A DNA stretch of 16,797 nt from Chrysochromulina tobinii (taxonomy: Eukaryota > Haptophyta > Prymnesiales > Chrysochromulinaceae): positions 1 through 16,797 of the forward strand of contig JWZX01001437.1 in the NCBI GenBank assembly GCA_001275005.1, given 5' to 3'. Positions 1 through 7,531 of this stretch are shown one piece after another. The position numbers were made by a program, and so were the translations under genes. Each line of letters begins with the position of its first letter. The first letter of the stretch is position 1. The notes beneath the pieces were generated by a model. It was not told the origin of the DNA. It ran no database searches and worked only from the letters and a program-made list of their open reading frames with translations.

Positions 1-271
1 TACATGCCCATCACTTGGGGAGGTACGCTGAACCCTCGGGTGCGTGCGTGTATAGGTATGGTCCGGTCACCAAAAGCAAACTTTTCTACCCTGACAAGTT
101 TGCTCGAGGCGGACGCAACGTCCTGCGATCTCCTGGAATTATAAACGACACCAAACGGCAAGAGGGGGGGAGGGGAGTGTTTTGAGATTGAACAGGAGTT
201 TCTGAAAGCTGAGGCAGTGCGCTGAGCTCAGCCACAGCAACCAACAGAGCCGCTGCGTCAACCAGCCGCAC
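1..271. other. Host flank: native 3' end and 3' UTR of the TARBP1/Trm3-like gene, cut off by the retroelement
   Basis: With the retroelement and one target duplication removed, the minus-strand methyltransferase frame continues here for two codons (Ala, Gly) and stops at TGA, the complement of 258-260. Positions 1-257 would then be the native 3' UTR and downstream DNA. I see no convincing gene in it. A short minus-strand open stretch (86-277) lacks an ATG start and begins with LTR bases. A purine-rich run of G and A lies at about 163-178. No clear AATAAA-type signal is visible on the minus strand. Confidence 0.7.
267..271. repeat. Left target-site duplication (CGCAC)
   Basis: The five bases before the 5' LTR match the five after the 3' LTR. 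On the minus strand they are GTGCG, within the Arg-Ala codons near the end of the methyltransferase gene. The pair fixes both LTR ends, because base 271 would otherwise appear shared with base 7325 inside the element. Confidence 0.93.
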
Positions 272-477
272 TATCACGGGGCATGTGTGTGCTCAGTGCG
301 CCAAATCGTCCTATACGGGAGTACTTGTTAGTTTAGTCAGATTTAGCCAGTAACCACTGTGGGGAATTCCCAGTGGGAAATTAGTGGGTACGTAGACACT
401 TGTGTTTTGTGGTTGGGTGGAGCCATGGTGTCTCTCATTCTCTTTCTCGCCTCGTTTGGCCCTGCGTCCACGAGATA
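272..477 (+). repeat. 5' LTR (206 bp), contains the polyprotein ATG
   Basis: Identical at every base to 7326-7531. Its ends are TATC and GATA. A TATA-like TATAC lies at 312-316, which would place transcription start near 340; this is a guess. A perfect palindrome GGGAATTCCC is at 362-371, and a TTCCC/GGGAA arm pair lies at 367-379. The ATG at 425-427 sits in a strong Kozak context (GAGCCATGG) and opens the polyprotein, so the last 53 bases of the LTR are coding. At 206 bp the LTR is short, even for Copia. Confidence 0.95.
312..316 (+). promoter_or_regulatory. Possible TATA-like element of the LTR promoter
   Basis: TATAC lies about 40 bases into the LTR and about 110 bases before the polyprotein ATG. 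The distance would suit a start of R near 340. It is a weak match and no transcript evidence is available. Confidence 0.25.
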
Positions 478-2260
478 TGGCTTCCCTTCCGGGAATTCTT
501 CGGCGGCGCCTGTTGACGTTTTCGCCACTATCACCCCCGTCTCCAGTGAAGATGTGGTTTTCCCCCCGCCCCACTGTGCGGATCTGTGGAATTTGTCGAC
601 CCCTAATGCGGAGGAGACCCAGTCTTCTTTTTCGCTCGGCTTTGTTGACCCCCAATGCGGCATGTTTGCCTCGCGAGGGTTTCCGCCGCACCATGCGATG
701 CCGGACTGTCGCTGCCGTCTCGACGGCGTGTCGGGCTGGCTTCCTCGTCAGCGCCACTTCGCCGCTGGGCCACATTCGCCCGCTGAAGCCGCCGTGGTAC
801 TTACGTCTTCGAGCTGCGGCCACGGCCTTGCCGCCACGCTCCACTGGTTCGAGCGTGCAGGCCAGCCCGTCCAAGATCCCAGCTTGGCGGCATGCCGGCG
901 CGTCTTCCTCGAGATCACCGTGTACCTGGCTATGCACCCACACCGCGTATATGATGTGGGCGTCATGTTTATGCTTCTGGCCTGGTTTATGATCCAGCCC
1001 CGTGCATGGGCCCGGTTGGTGCTCCTCATTTCGCTTGGTACCCTGAGTGCTGCCACCCACCTCTTCAACCTCGTGCTCCAGTCTTGTTTGCACGATGGGC
1101 GTGAGCGTGGGAGCGCCCGTACTGGTCGAGGACGATGGGTTGATCACAACCACGCCCTGGGCATGCAGGGTGCTTCGGGCGCATGGGCCATCTGGCGCAT
1201 GGCCGTCGTCACCACCTTCCTCCCGTTGGCCTTACTCCTCCTAGCCCCACTTGTGGCTGCTAACTATGTCATCGCCACTCTAATCAGGCTGGCCCGCTTG
1301 TCGCTTGCCTGGTTACCCGCCTTGTCACTAGCCGGTGTACTCGTCCTCCTCATGGTTGCCTACTATGTTGCCACCACGCTCGCCGCGTTGATTGTTGACA
1401 TGGTACTGTTCACATTCTTGGTCACTCAGATCGTTGGCTTCATCGCCCTGGCCAGTGTTGACTCGGTCACGACGCCCCTGATCTGGTTTCTGATCGAATG
1501 CGTCACTCTCGCTGGTACCATCACGATCGCCACCACCCGTCGCTTGGCCACCACCCTGGCGTGCCTGGCCAGCGCTTTCGACCACTGGAATGCCCTTCGT
1601 GACCCAGCCATCGCCGAGCTCGCGGGCGCCCTGCATCGCGGGTGGGTCGGTAAGAAGCGCCGCCCCACCCGTGATAATCGCCACGACATTCGGCGGGCGC
1701 TGCGTGATCTCACGGCTCCCGCTCGGCTCGACAAACTGGTGCAAACCCATCGCTACGTGATGATGGTATTCGGCGATGGTGATCCTTCGGTGCCTCACCG
1801 TCGCCAGGTCGCTTCCGTGTACGCGCGCGTCGCCCTCATCGTGCTGACGATCATTACCGCCCGCGCCTGTCGTTTTGGCTCGCGGGCGATCAAGCGCACC
1901 GAGGGCTTCACGCTCAACGTCGGGCTAGCCATCACGGTTAGGCTCCTTCGCACTCGCGACTGCCTGGTTGCCCACGCCTGCTTTATGTCTGGACGCTCGG
2001 GCATAGCCCGGCGCGCCCTCGACTCCCTGCTCGTCGCTACCTACCTGCGTTTTCGCTCCCCAATGGCGGTGATGATGCCACGTATGAGACCCTTATGGAT
2101 CTTGGCCATGCTCCCCCTCGTGAGCTCCGCCGGTGACGAGAATAAGCGCGTGCCGAGCTTCAGTGGTGAGCGCATCGATTTCACGGCGTGGTTCATGCTC
2201 TTCTCGGCCTACGTCGCCTATAAGCTCGTCTCCGCCGCGCCCCTCATCGCTGGCACCAGG
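425..2260 (+). other. Extra N-terminal membrane-domain coding region, upstream of Gag
   Basis: This part of the polyprotein has no counterpart in standard Copia elements. It begins with a signal-peptide-like segment encoded in the LTR, then a Cys/His-containing stretch. Hydrophobic spans follow at about 957-1078, 1203-1265, 1295-1360, 1375-1465, 1475-1530, 1818-1860, 2085-2135 and 2180-2250. Basic, Arg-rich loops separate the later spans. It stays open for about 610 codons in the same frame as Gag, which argues for coding rather than chance. I do not recognise the fold. Placing envelope-like or ER-targeting functions here is inference. Confidence 0.6.
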
Positions 2261-5200
2261 CCGAGGCCTCCTGCTGCGCCATCGCCCACGATGGGACGGG
2301 TGGCGCCGGAGCCTCCCGCTCCTCCTGCGCCCATCCTCGCGACCGATGGTAGCACCACTAACCAGACTGAGATTGACGCCGCCAACGCCGCCCGTCTAGC
2401 CTGGATGAACACCGCCCAGGTCGTCCTTAACGCCGCGGAGATCAAGGAAGCGAACGACGCACGTGAGAAGTGGGCGAACGACAACACCCAGCTCTACGGT
2501 CTCCTCGTCCAGGCCATGCCGGCGTGGTTGGTCACGTCCCTCTACAACTCGCACCTCAATGACGGCGTCGCTGCGATCGAGTACTTGCGTAAGGCGTTCG
2601 ATGCCAACTCGGGTGACGGCGGAGACCATGCCGCCCACTTAGCGAGATTGCAGTCCCGCACGATCGACGCACGCAGCGATATCTCGGAGGCTGATCTCCG
2701 CCGTCAATTCGACATGATGATGTCGGAGTCGGCCGCTATCCAGCGCACAGGCAACTCCCCACCGTCCGAGGCCACGATGATTGCGTTCTATGATAACGCA
2801 CTGCCCATTGCCTATACCACCATGCGCCAGCACGCACGACGGGCTAGACATACGACGTTGCTCGCGCACCATATGGACATCATGAGCCAGGTGCGCGCTG
2901 AGGCCAACTCTCGTGCGCCTGCTCCTAACGCCTTCGCTGCCTCCATCGCGCCGGCCGGCGCGACGCCACTTAAGCCGGCTACCAACGCTGACGCTGACAA
3001 AACTTGCCTTCGCTGCGGCCGCCTTGGCCACACTCGTCGAACCTGCAGACAGGCAAAGGCGCCCTGTACGCACTGCGGTGCCGATCATCTCCCGGACTTC
3101 TGCCCTAAGGGCACGGGTGGGCGCCGCCGTGAGCTCTCTGATGTGCTACGTGGCGTTCTCGATCGTGACGTGCAGCGCGGCTCAGGCCCCGCCGCGAAGC
3201 ATGGGCGGAAGCCCCCGACTTATGCGGCTGCGGCCGCCCAGGCCTCAGCCCCGGCCCCGGCCTCGGCTTCCCCGCCTACACCGTCACCGCCAGCTGCCGC
3301 GCCGTCGATTGCGCCGACCGCGCCAGCCGTGCCATGGCAACAGCCCACGCCAACTGCCCACGCTGCCGCTGCTCAGGCCGCCTCTATCCAGGCTGATGCG
3401 CAGTCCGCCGCCAACGCATACGCCGCCGCCCTTCGCGCGTTCGGCTACGGTCTGATGGCTCATCTCGACTTTCACGCCTACTTTGGCCTCTCCGCTGCCT
3501 GGCCGCGCCGTTCCCTGCCGGCCGCCCCACCATTCTGCAGCTCGGAGGACGCCGCCGTCGACTCTATGGCATCCTTGATGATCGTAAACTCCGTCGACAA
3601 ACTGTACCGTGTGACTGATGCATCCCCGAAGCTCGAGATTGAGACTGCTGATGGCCTCGTCCCCGTCAAGGCCATCGGCGTTGCCCTCGCGTACTTGCGC
3701 GTTGGCCGTGCCTGGGAGTGCTACGAGATACCCGATGTCATGGTGCTCGAGAACTGCACCTTCACGCTCTATTCAACTCGGGTCATGTACGCGCTCTTCG
3801 GCTTCAAGCACGCGTTCGAGTCCGGCGTCATATCTGTCCCTGGTGCTCACGACATTGCTATCTATGACACCGGCGCGGCCTACGTGACTCCGATCGCATT
3901 TGTCCCGCACGGCTCACCTCGGCCGGAGGTGGTACATCGCGCCACCGACCGCGCTCTCGATGCGTTCCGCGCCGCTTGTGCCGGGCGCCCCGCCGCACGC
4001 CTCGCCGAACGCAGTGCCGGCACTTCCCAGGCTGTCCTGCATCAGCGCCTCGGCTTCCCATACCACGAGCAGTGGAAGCGCGTGCCTGCTTCCACCATCG
4101 ACCATGGTTTGCCTCCCAACGCTCAGGCCACGCCTGATCTGCCCACGCGCGATGCTGTCTCGCGAGGTCGTGCACGCGCCCTACCATTCCTGCGCAAGCC
4201 ATTGGAAGACGTGCGGCAGCCTCCACCCGCGGCGGTGATTTATATGGACTTCGCCGGTCCCCTCCTGGCCAGCATCTTCCATCGATACACCTGCTACGTC
4301 TGCTGCGTCGACGCCGGCTCGGGCTATGGGCGTCTTTACCCTGCCCACCATATGACGGCCCTTGTTGCCGCTGGCGCTCTTGAGTCGTACTCGGCTGAGC
4401 TTGCCTCGCTCATGGGCTTTCACGGCGGTTTCAAGCCCCTCGTTGTTCGCTCCGACCAAGGCAGCGCTTTTGTCTCCTTTTATTTCCGCGAGTTTCTCTC
4501 CGCCCGCCAGATTCATCAATCGCTGGCATGCACTTACACGCCGCAACAGAACTCACATGCCGAGCGTTTCTTCGGGGTTGTGTTCGCAACCGCTCGCGTC
4601 CTGCTGGCTGCCGCCAATCTACCGCCGATTTTCCATCCTTTCGCTCTCCAGACGGCCGCGTGGATTCACAACCGCCTCCCGCGACCCTCCCGCGGTAATG
4701 ATTCGCCGTACTATACCCTCACCCGTTCGCTGCCTTCACTGGCGATGCTCTATTGTTTTGGATGCCTGGCTGCCGTCGTCATCCCCGTTCCCCGCCGCGA
4801 GGGCGATCGTCACTTTGCCGATCGTGGCGAGCACGCCATCTACCTCGGTCCTTCTGAGGTCAGCCCTGGCCACGTGGTTTACTTGCTTTCTTCTCGTCGC
4901 ATCACCACTGTGGCCAAAATCCATCCGTGGGAGGATCAGTTCCCTGGCATTGCCGGCGAGCGGTACTCGTGGTTCACTGATGATACCCCGCCGCCGCCGT
5001 CAGAGGGGCCCGCCGTCCCGACCGCCGATGTACCGACCGCCGCCCGTGACGGCCCCACGAGTCACGGCCCTACGGCCATCCCTGACGTTCCCGACGAGGC
5101 ACCTACGCCTACCTCTGCCACCACCCCAACTCCGCATCCGCCTCCGCTTCCACCTGCTGTATCGGTACCTACGCCCCCGGCAGTTGGGTCCGGAGGGGCT

Positions 5201-7285
5201 GTAGCGCCAGGAGGGGCGCCTGCCACGTCAGCAGTTGGGCCCGGAGGGGTCACGCCAGGAGGGGCGCCTGCCACGTCAGGAGGGGCCACGTCAGGAGGGG
5301 CTGCCCCACAGCGATCAGCCCGACCCAGAGGTGAGCTCAAGAAACTCGAGACCAAGACGACCGTGAGCCCACCGGATGCCGCCGGAGCTACTCCTCGCCG
5401 CGCAGGTTCTCGAGTTGGATCGTCTGTGCGTTATGGCCAGATCGCCATGCATTCTGCGATGAGCCTCTTCGCTCTTACCGCCGTGGCCGCCGCCAACCTG
5501 CGCGCCCCGATTTCACTTGGTTTCGCCTTCACTTCCACCATCTCGGCAGTGGACGAGGCCTTCGGCGGCGAACCCCTCGATAGCCAGCCCGACTCTTGGC
5601 TTGTCGATGCAGCCGCTCTCGCTGCTACGGCGGCTACCCTGACCATCACTGCCGATCTGGGCGAGCTGGACGTCCCTAAGTCTTTTCGTCAGGCTATGCG
5701 CAGCCCGCAGCGTGACTATTGGCGTGAGGCCATCGCCAAGGAGCTGGCTGGACTGCTCGCCCTTGAGACGTGGGAGATGGTACCTGCTAGCTCGATGCCT
5801 CCTGGTGCCAACCTGATGCATTGTCACTACGTGTTCGCAGTCAAGCGTAAGGCGGATGGATCCATCGAGAAGTTCAAGGCGAGGCTCGTCGCCGACGGTA
5901 ACACCCAGAAGTACGGCGTTGACTTTGACCGGGTGTTCGCAACTGTGGTCAAGACATCCACAATTCGCCTCGTTCTTCTGCTTGCCGCGGCTCGGGATTA
6001 TAATCTCTCCTCCATTGATATTCGGCAGGCCTACTTACAGAGTCTCCTTGACCCCAACGTGCCACTTTACATGCGCCCGCCCCCGGACGTGTTCCCTTTC
6101 GACCAGCATGGGAACCCGTTGGTGTGTAAGTTGCGGCGATCACTTTACGGCCTCAAGCAGGCTGGCCGGGAATGGGCCGCTCTCTTCTCCTCCTTCCTCA
6201 TTTCGTGGGGCATGACGCGATCGACCATCGATCCCTGCCTCTACGTTTTCCGGGCCGCAGAGTCCATCCTCTGGGTCTGTGTCTACGTTGATGACGCCCT
6301 CATCGCTGACAACGACCCCGAGCTTCGCGCCCGCTTTGTCACCGACCTATCCGCACGCTTCCCTACTGAGGACAAGGGAGAGCTCAAATGGATTCTGAGT
6401 GTAGCGATTGCGCGGGATCGCAAGGCTCGCACCCTCTCGATGTCGCAGGAGCTATACGTCGCCGACTTGATCACCAAGTTCGGCTCCTTCCTCGACGCGT
6501 CTGTCACTCGCACTTTTGACACGCCCATGGAGGAGGGATCGGTGCTCTCGGCCTCGGATCAACCTCAGATCGGATCCGAGGCTCACGCGGCTATGGCGGC
6601 TTCCCGCGACGTTTATATGTCGCTCGTTGGTGGGTACTTGTGGCTCGCGAACATGACTCACTTCCATCTGGCTTACCCGGCCGGCCAGTTGGCACGTTTC
6701 CTCACCAACCCGGGGTTGCCGCACTACCGCGCCGCTCTGCGTTTGCTCGCCTACCTCCAATCTGTGGGGTCCCGGCCGCTTGTGTTCGCCCCCAACAGTG
6801 TGCGAGGCTTGGACACCTACGTCGACTCGAGTTGGGCGACTCGCTTCTCGGTGAGCGGCTGCCTGATCTTCTATCACGGGTGCTTGTTCCACTGGTTCTC
6901 GAAGATGCAAAAGTCTGTCTCCTTAAGTTCCGCTGAGGCCGAGTATTTTGGTGCGATGATGGCGGCCAGGGATTTGATTTTCGTGCGTGATCTGCTCATC
7001 GAGCTCGCCATCCCGCTTGAGGGCCCCAGTGTGATGTGGTCCGATTCCAAGTCTGCTGTCGACATGTCTCGTGATCCGGTGGCGTTCAAAATGACCAAGC
7101 ATATCTTGCGTGCGGCGGAGTTCCTTCGCGATCTCGTAGCTCGTCTGGTCATTGAAGTACGACACTTACCGGGGCGTGTGATGATTGCCGACCTTCTGAC
7201 TAAGGCTGTGGCCCGGGTCGTATACCACGAGCTTCTTCGTCTCTTTGACGTCTACGCCGCCACAGGTGTGGTGTGCCCCGATTAA
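425..7285 (+). CDS. Copia polyprotein with N-terminal multi-membrane domain (membrane domain-Gag-PR-IN-RT-RNase H), 2,286 aa
   Basis: The first in-frame ATG (425, good Kozak context) gives MVSLILFLASFG..., like a signal peptide. Residues about 178-218, 260-370, 465-480, 555-570 and 586-610 hold roughly eight hydrophobic stretches. A Pro-rich hinge leads to a Gag-like helical region (about 640-850) and two zinc knuckles: C861-C864-H869-C874, and a variant C881-C884-H888-C893. An Ala/Pro-rich linker precedes the protease, whose active-site position reads D1046-S-M-A-S instead of DSGAS. The integrase triad is D1275, D1344, E1380 (35 residues between the last two). After a Pro/Gly-rich linker, reverse transcriptase has D1865 and YVDD at 1954-1957. 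RNase H has D2134, E2171 and D2207, then the late ADLLTKA motif. The stop is TAA at 7283. There is no frameshift between Gag and Pol. Copia polyproteins are usually about 1,300-1,450 aa, so roughly 600 N-terminal residues plus long linkers are extra. Confidence 0.92.
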   Translation: MVSLILFLASFGPASTRYGFPSGNSSAAPVDVFATITPVSSEDVVFPPPHCADLWNLSTPNAEETQSSFSLGFVDPQCGMFASRGFPPHHAMPDCRCRLDGVSGWLPRQRHFAAGPHSPAEAAVVLTSSSCGHGLAATLHWFERAGQPVQDPSLAACRRVFLEITVYLAMHPHRVYDVGVMFMLLAWFMIQPRAWARLVLLISLGTLSAATHLFNLVLQSCLHDGRERGSARTGRGRWVDHNHALGMQGASGAWAIWRMAVVTTFLPLALLLLAPLVAANYVIATLIRLARLSLAWLPALSLAGVLVLLMVAYYVATTLAALIVDMVLFTFLVTQIVGFIALASVDSVTTPLIWFLIECVTLAGTITIATTRRLATTLACLASAFDHWNALRDPAIAELAGALHRGWVGKKRRPTRDNRHDIRRALRDLTAPARLDKLVQTHRYVMMVFGDGDPSVPHRRQVASVYARVALIVLTIITARACRFGSRAIKRTEGFTLNVGLAITVRLLRTRDCLVAHACFMSGRSGIARRALDSLLVATYLRFRSPMAVMMPRMRPLWILAMLPLVSSAGDENKRVPSFSGERIDFTAWFMLFSAYVAYKLVSAAPLIAGTRPRPPAAPSPTMGRVAPEPPAPPAPILATDGSTTNQTEIDAANAARLAWMNTAQVVLNAAEIKEANDAREKWANDNTQLYGLLVQAMPAWLVTSLYNSHLNDGVAAIEYLRKAFDANSGDGGDHAAHLARLQSRTIDARSDISEADLRRQFDMMMSESAAIQRTGNSPPSEATMIAFYDNALPIAYTTMRQHARRARHTTLLAHHMDIMSQVRAEANSRAPAPNAFAASIAPAGATPLKPATNADADKTCLRCGRLGHTRRTCRQAKAPCTHCGADHLPDFCPKGTGGRRRELSDVLRGVLDRDVQRGSGPAAKHGRKPPTYAAAAAQASAPAPASASPPTPSPPAAAPSIAPTAPAVPWQQPTPTAHAAAAQAASIQADAQSAANAYAAALRAFGYGLMAHLDFHAYFGLSAAWPRRSLPAAPPFCSSEDAAVDSMASLMIVNSVDKLYRVTDASPKLEIETADGLVPVKAIGVALAYLRVGRAWECYEIPDVMVLENCTFTLYSTRVMYALFGFKHAFESGVISVPGAHDIAIYDTGAAYVTPIAFVPHGSPRPEVVHRATDRALDAFRAACAGRPAARLAERSAGTSQAVLHQRLGFPYHEQWKRVPASTIDHGLPPNAQATPDLPTRDAVSRGRARALPFLRKPLEDVRQPPPAAVIYMDFAGPLLASIFHRYTCYVCCVDAGSGYGRLYPAHHMTALVAAGALESYSAELASLMGFHGGFKPLVVRSDQGSAFVSFYFREFLSARQIHQSLACTYTPQQNSHAERFFGVVFATARVLLAAANLPPIFHPFALQTAAWIHNRLPRPSRGNDSPYYTLTRSLPSLAMLYCFGCLAAVVIPVPRREGDRHFADRGEHAIYLGPSEVSPGHVVYLLSSRRITTVAKIHPWEDQFPGIAGERYSWFTDDTPPPPSEGPAVPTADVPTAARDGPTSHGPTAIPDVPDEAPTPTSATTPTPHPPPLPPAVSVPTPPAVGSGGAVAPGGAPATSAVGPGGVTPGGAPATSGGATSGGAAPQRSARPRGELKKLETKTTVSPPDAAGATPRRAGSRVGSSVRYGQIAMHSAMSLFALTAVAAANLRAPISLGFAFTSTISAVDEAFGGEPLDSQPDSWLVDAAALAATAATLTITADLGELDVPKSFRQAMRSPQRDYWREAIAKELAGLLALETWEMVPASSMPPGANLMHCHYVFAVKRKADGSIEKFKARLVADGNTQKYGVDFDRVFATVVKTSTIRLVLLLAAARDYNLSSIDIRQAYLQSLLDPNVPLYMRPPPDVFPFDQHGNPLVCKLRRSLYGLKQAGREWAALFSSFLISWGMTRSTIDPCLYVFRAAESILWVCVYVDDALIADNDPELRARFVTDLSARFPTEDKGELKWILSVAIARDRKARTLSMSQELYVADLITKFGSFLDASVTRTFDTPMEEGSVLSASDQPQIGSEAHAAMAASRDVYMSLVGGYLWLANMTHFHLAYPAGQLARFLTNPGLPHYRAALRLLAYLQSVGSRPLVFAPNSVRGLDTYVDSSWATRFSVSGCLIFYHGCLFHWFSKMQKSVSLSSAEAEYFGAMMAARDLIFVRDLLIELAIPLEGPSVMWSDSKSAVDMSRDPVAFKMTKHILRAAEFLRDLVARLVIEVRHLPGRVMIADLLTKAVARVVYHELLRLFDVYAATGVVCPD
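478..495 (+). other. Primer-binding site (predicted)
   Basis: TGG follows directly after the LTR end, complementary to the universal tRNA 3' CCA. About 15 further bases should pair with the primer tRNA. The sequence does not match the familiar initiator-Met site of plant Copia elements (TGGTATCAGAGC). When reverse-complemented it does not form an obvious full T-arm, so the tRNA is unidentified. The site lies within the coding frame, because translation starts upstream in the LTR. Confidence 0.55.
3005..3103 (+). other. Gag zinc-knuckle pair
   Basis: The first knuckle is a standard CX2CX4HX4C (CLRCGRLGHTRRTC, from nt 3005). The second, 19 codons downstream (CTHCGADHLPDFC, from nt 3065), has CX2CX3HX4C, one residue short between Cys and His. 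Such knuckles bind packaged RNA at the end of Gag and mark the Gag/Pol boundary in Copia elements. Confidence 0.85.
5180..5301 (+). repeat. In-frame tandem repeat in the integrase-RT linker
   Basis: A 51-bp unit (5180-5230) is followed by a 48-bp copy (5231-5278), both beginning GCAGTTGGG and ending TGCCACGTCA. A 15-bp unit, CACGTCAGGAGGGGC, is then repeated in tandem (5272-5286 and 5287-5301). All length differences are multiples of three. They encode a flexible Gly/Ala/Pro linker (GGAPATS-like) between integrase and reverse transcriptase. Confidence 0.9.
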
Positions 7286-7318
7286 TATGTACGGTCGCAT
7301 GGCTTTCGCCGCAACCGT

Positions 7319-7325
7319 GAGGGGC
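7319..7325 (+). other. Polypurine tract (predicted)
   Basis: GAGGGG followed by C directly precedes the 3' LTR, where plus-strand DNA priming should start. It is short, and the one pyrimidine next to the LTR is unusual. The position is fixed by the LTR boundary, which in turn is fixed by the target duplication. Confidence 0.5.
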
Positions 7326-7531
7326 TATCACGGGGCATGTGTGTGCTCAGTGCGCCAAATCGTCCTATACGGGAGTACTTGTTAGTTTAGTCAGATTTAG
7401 CCAGTAACCACTGTGGGGAATTCCCAGTGGGAAATTAGTGGGTACGTAGACACTTGTGTTTTGTGGTTGGGTGGAGCCATGGTGTCTCTCATTCTCTTTC
7501 TCGCCTCGTTTGGCCCTGCGTCCACGAGATA
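7326..7531 (+). repeat. 3' LTR (206 bp), now encodes the tail and stop of the methyltransferase on its minus strand
   Basis: Identical to the 5' LTR. On the minus strand, the host methyltransferase frame enters at 7531, reads 44 codons and stops at TAA (7397-7399). On the plus strand, the LTR's own ATG (7479) opens a 47-codon frame that runs into host DNA and stops at 7622. That frame is probably only a passive copy of the polyprotein start. If the LTR promoter is active, plus-strand transcription would be antisense to the methyltransferase. Confidence 0.95.

Larger units (their letters stand above)
272..7531 (+). mobile_element. Complete Ty1/Copia-type LTR retrotransposon, 7,260 bp
   Basis: Two identical 206-bp direct repeats (272-477 and 7326-7531) bound the element. 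A perfect 5-bp duplication, CGCAC, flanks it (267-271 and 7532-7536), the size made by Copia integrases. The LTRs start TATC and end GATA, a perfect 4-bp inverted repeat in place of the canonical TG...CA. TGG follows directly after the 5' LTR, as in a tRNA primer-binding site, and a short purine tract precedes the 3' LTR. The interior has one long frame in Copia order: Gag, protease, integrase, reverse transcriptase, RNase H. Gypsy elements place integrase last. It lies antisense to the methyltransferase gene it entered. Identical LTRs and an unbroken frame imply a very recent insertion, though gene conversion or an assembly effect could also give identical LTRs. Confidence 0.96.

Noticed and set aside
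359-424. Upstream extension of the polyprotein beginning at 359
   Set aside because: The codon at 359 is GTG, not ATG. The first in-frame ATG is 425, with a better context.
311-1153. Minus-strand open frame of 280 codons across the LTR and the membrane-domain region
   Set aside because: Antisense to the polyprotein, Arg/Gly-rich with no recognisable domain. Open antisense frames are common in GC-rich coding DNA.
272-7531. Gypsy-type retrotransposon or retrovirus
   Set aside because: Integrase precedes reverse transcriptase, and the RT and RNase H motifs (YVDD, ADLLTKA) are Copia-like. There is no envelope frame after RNase H: only 40 bases separate the stop from the 3' LTR.
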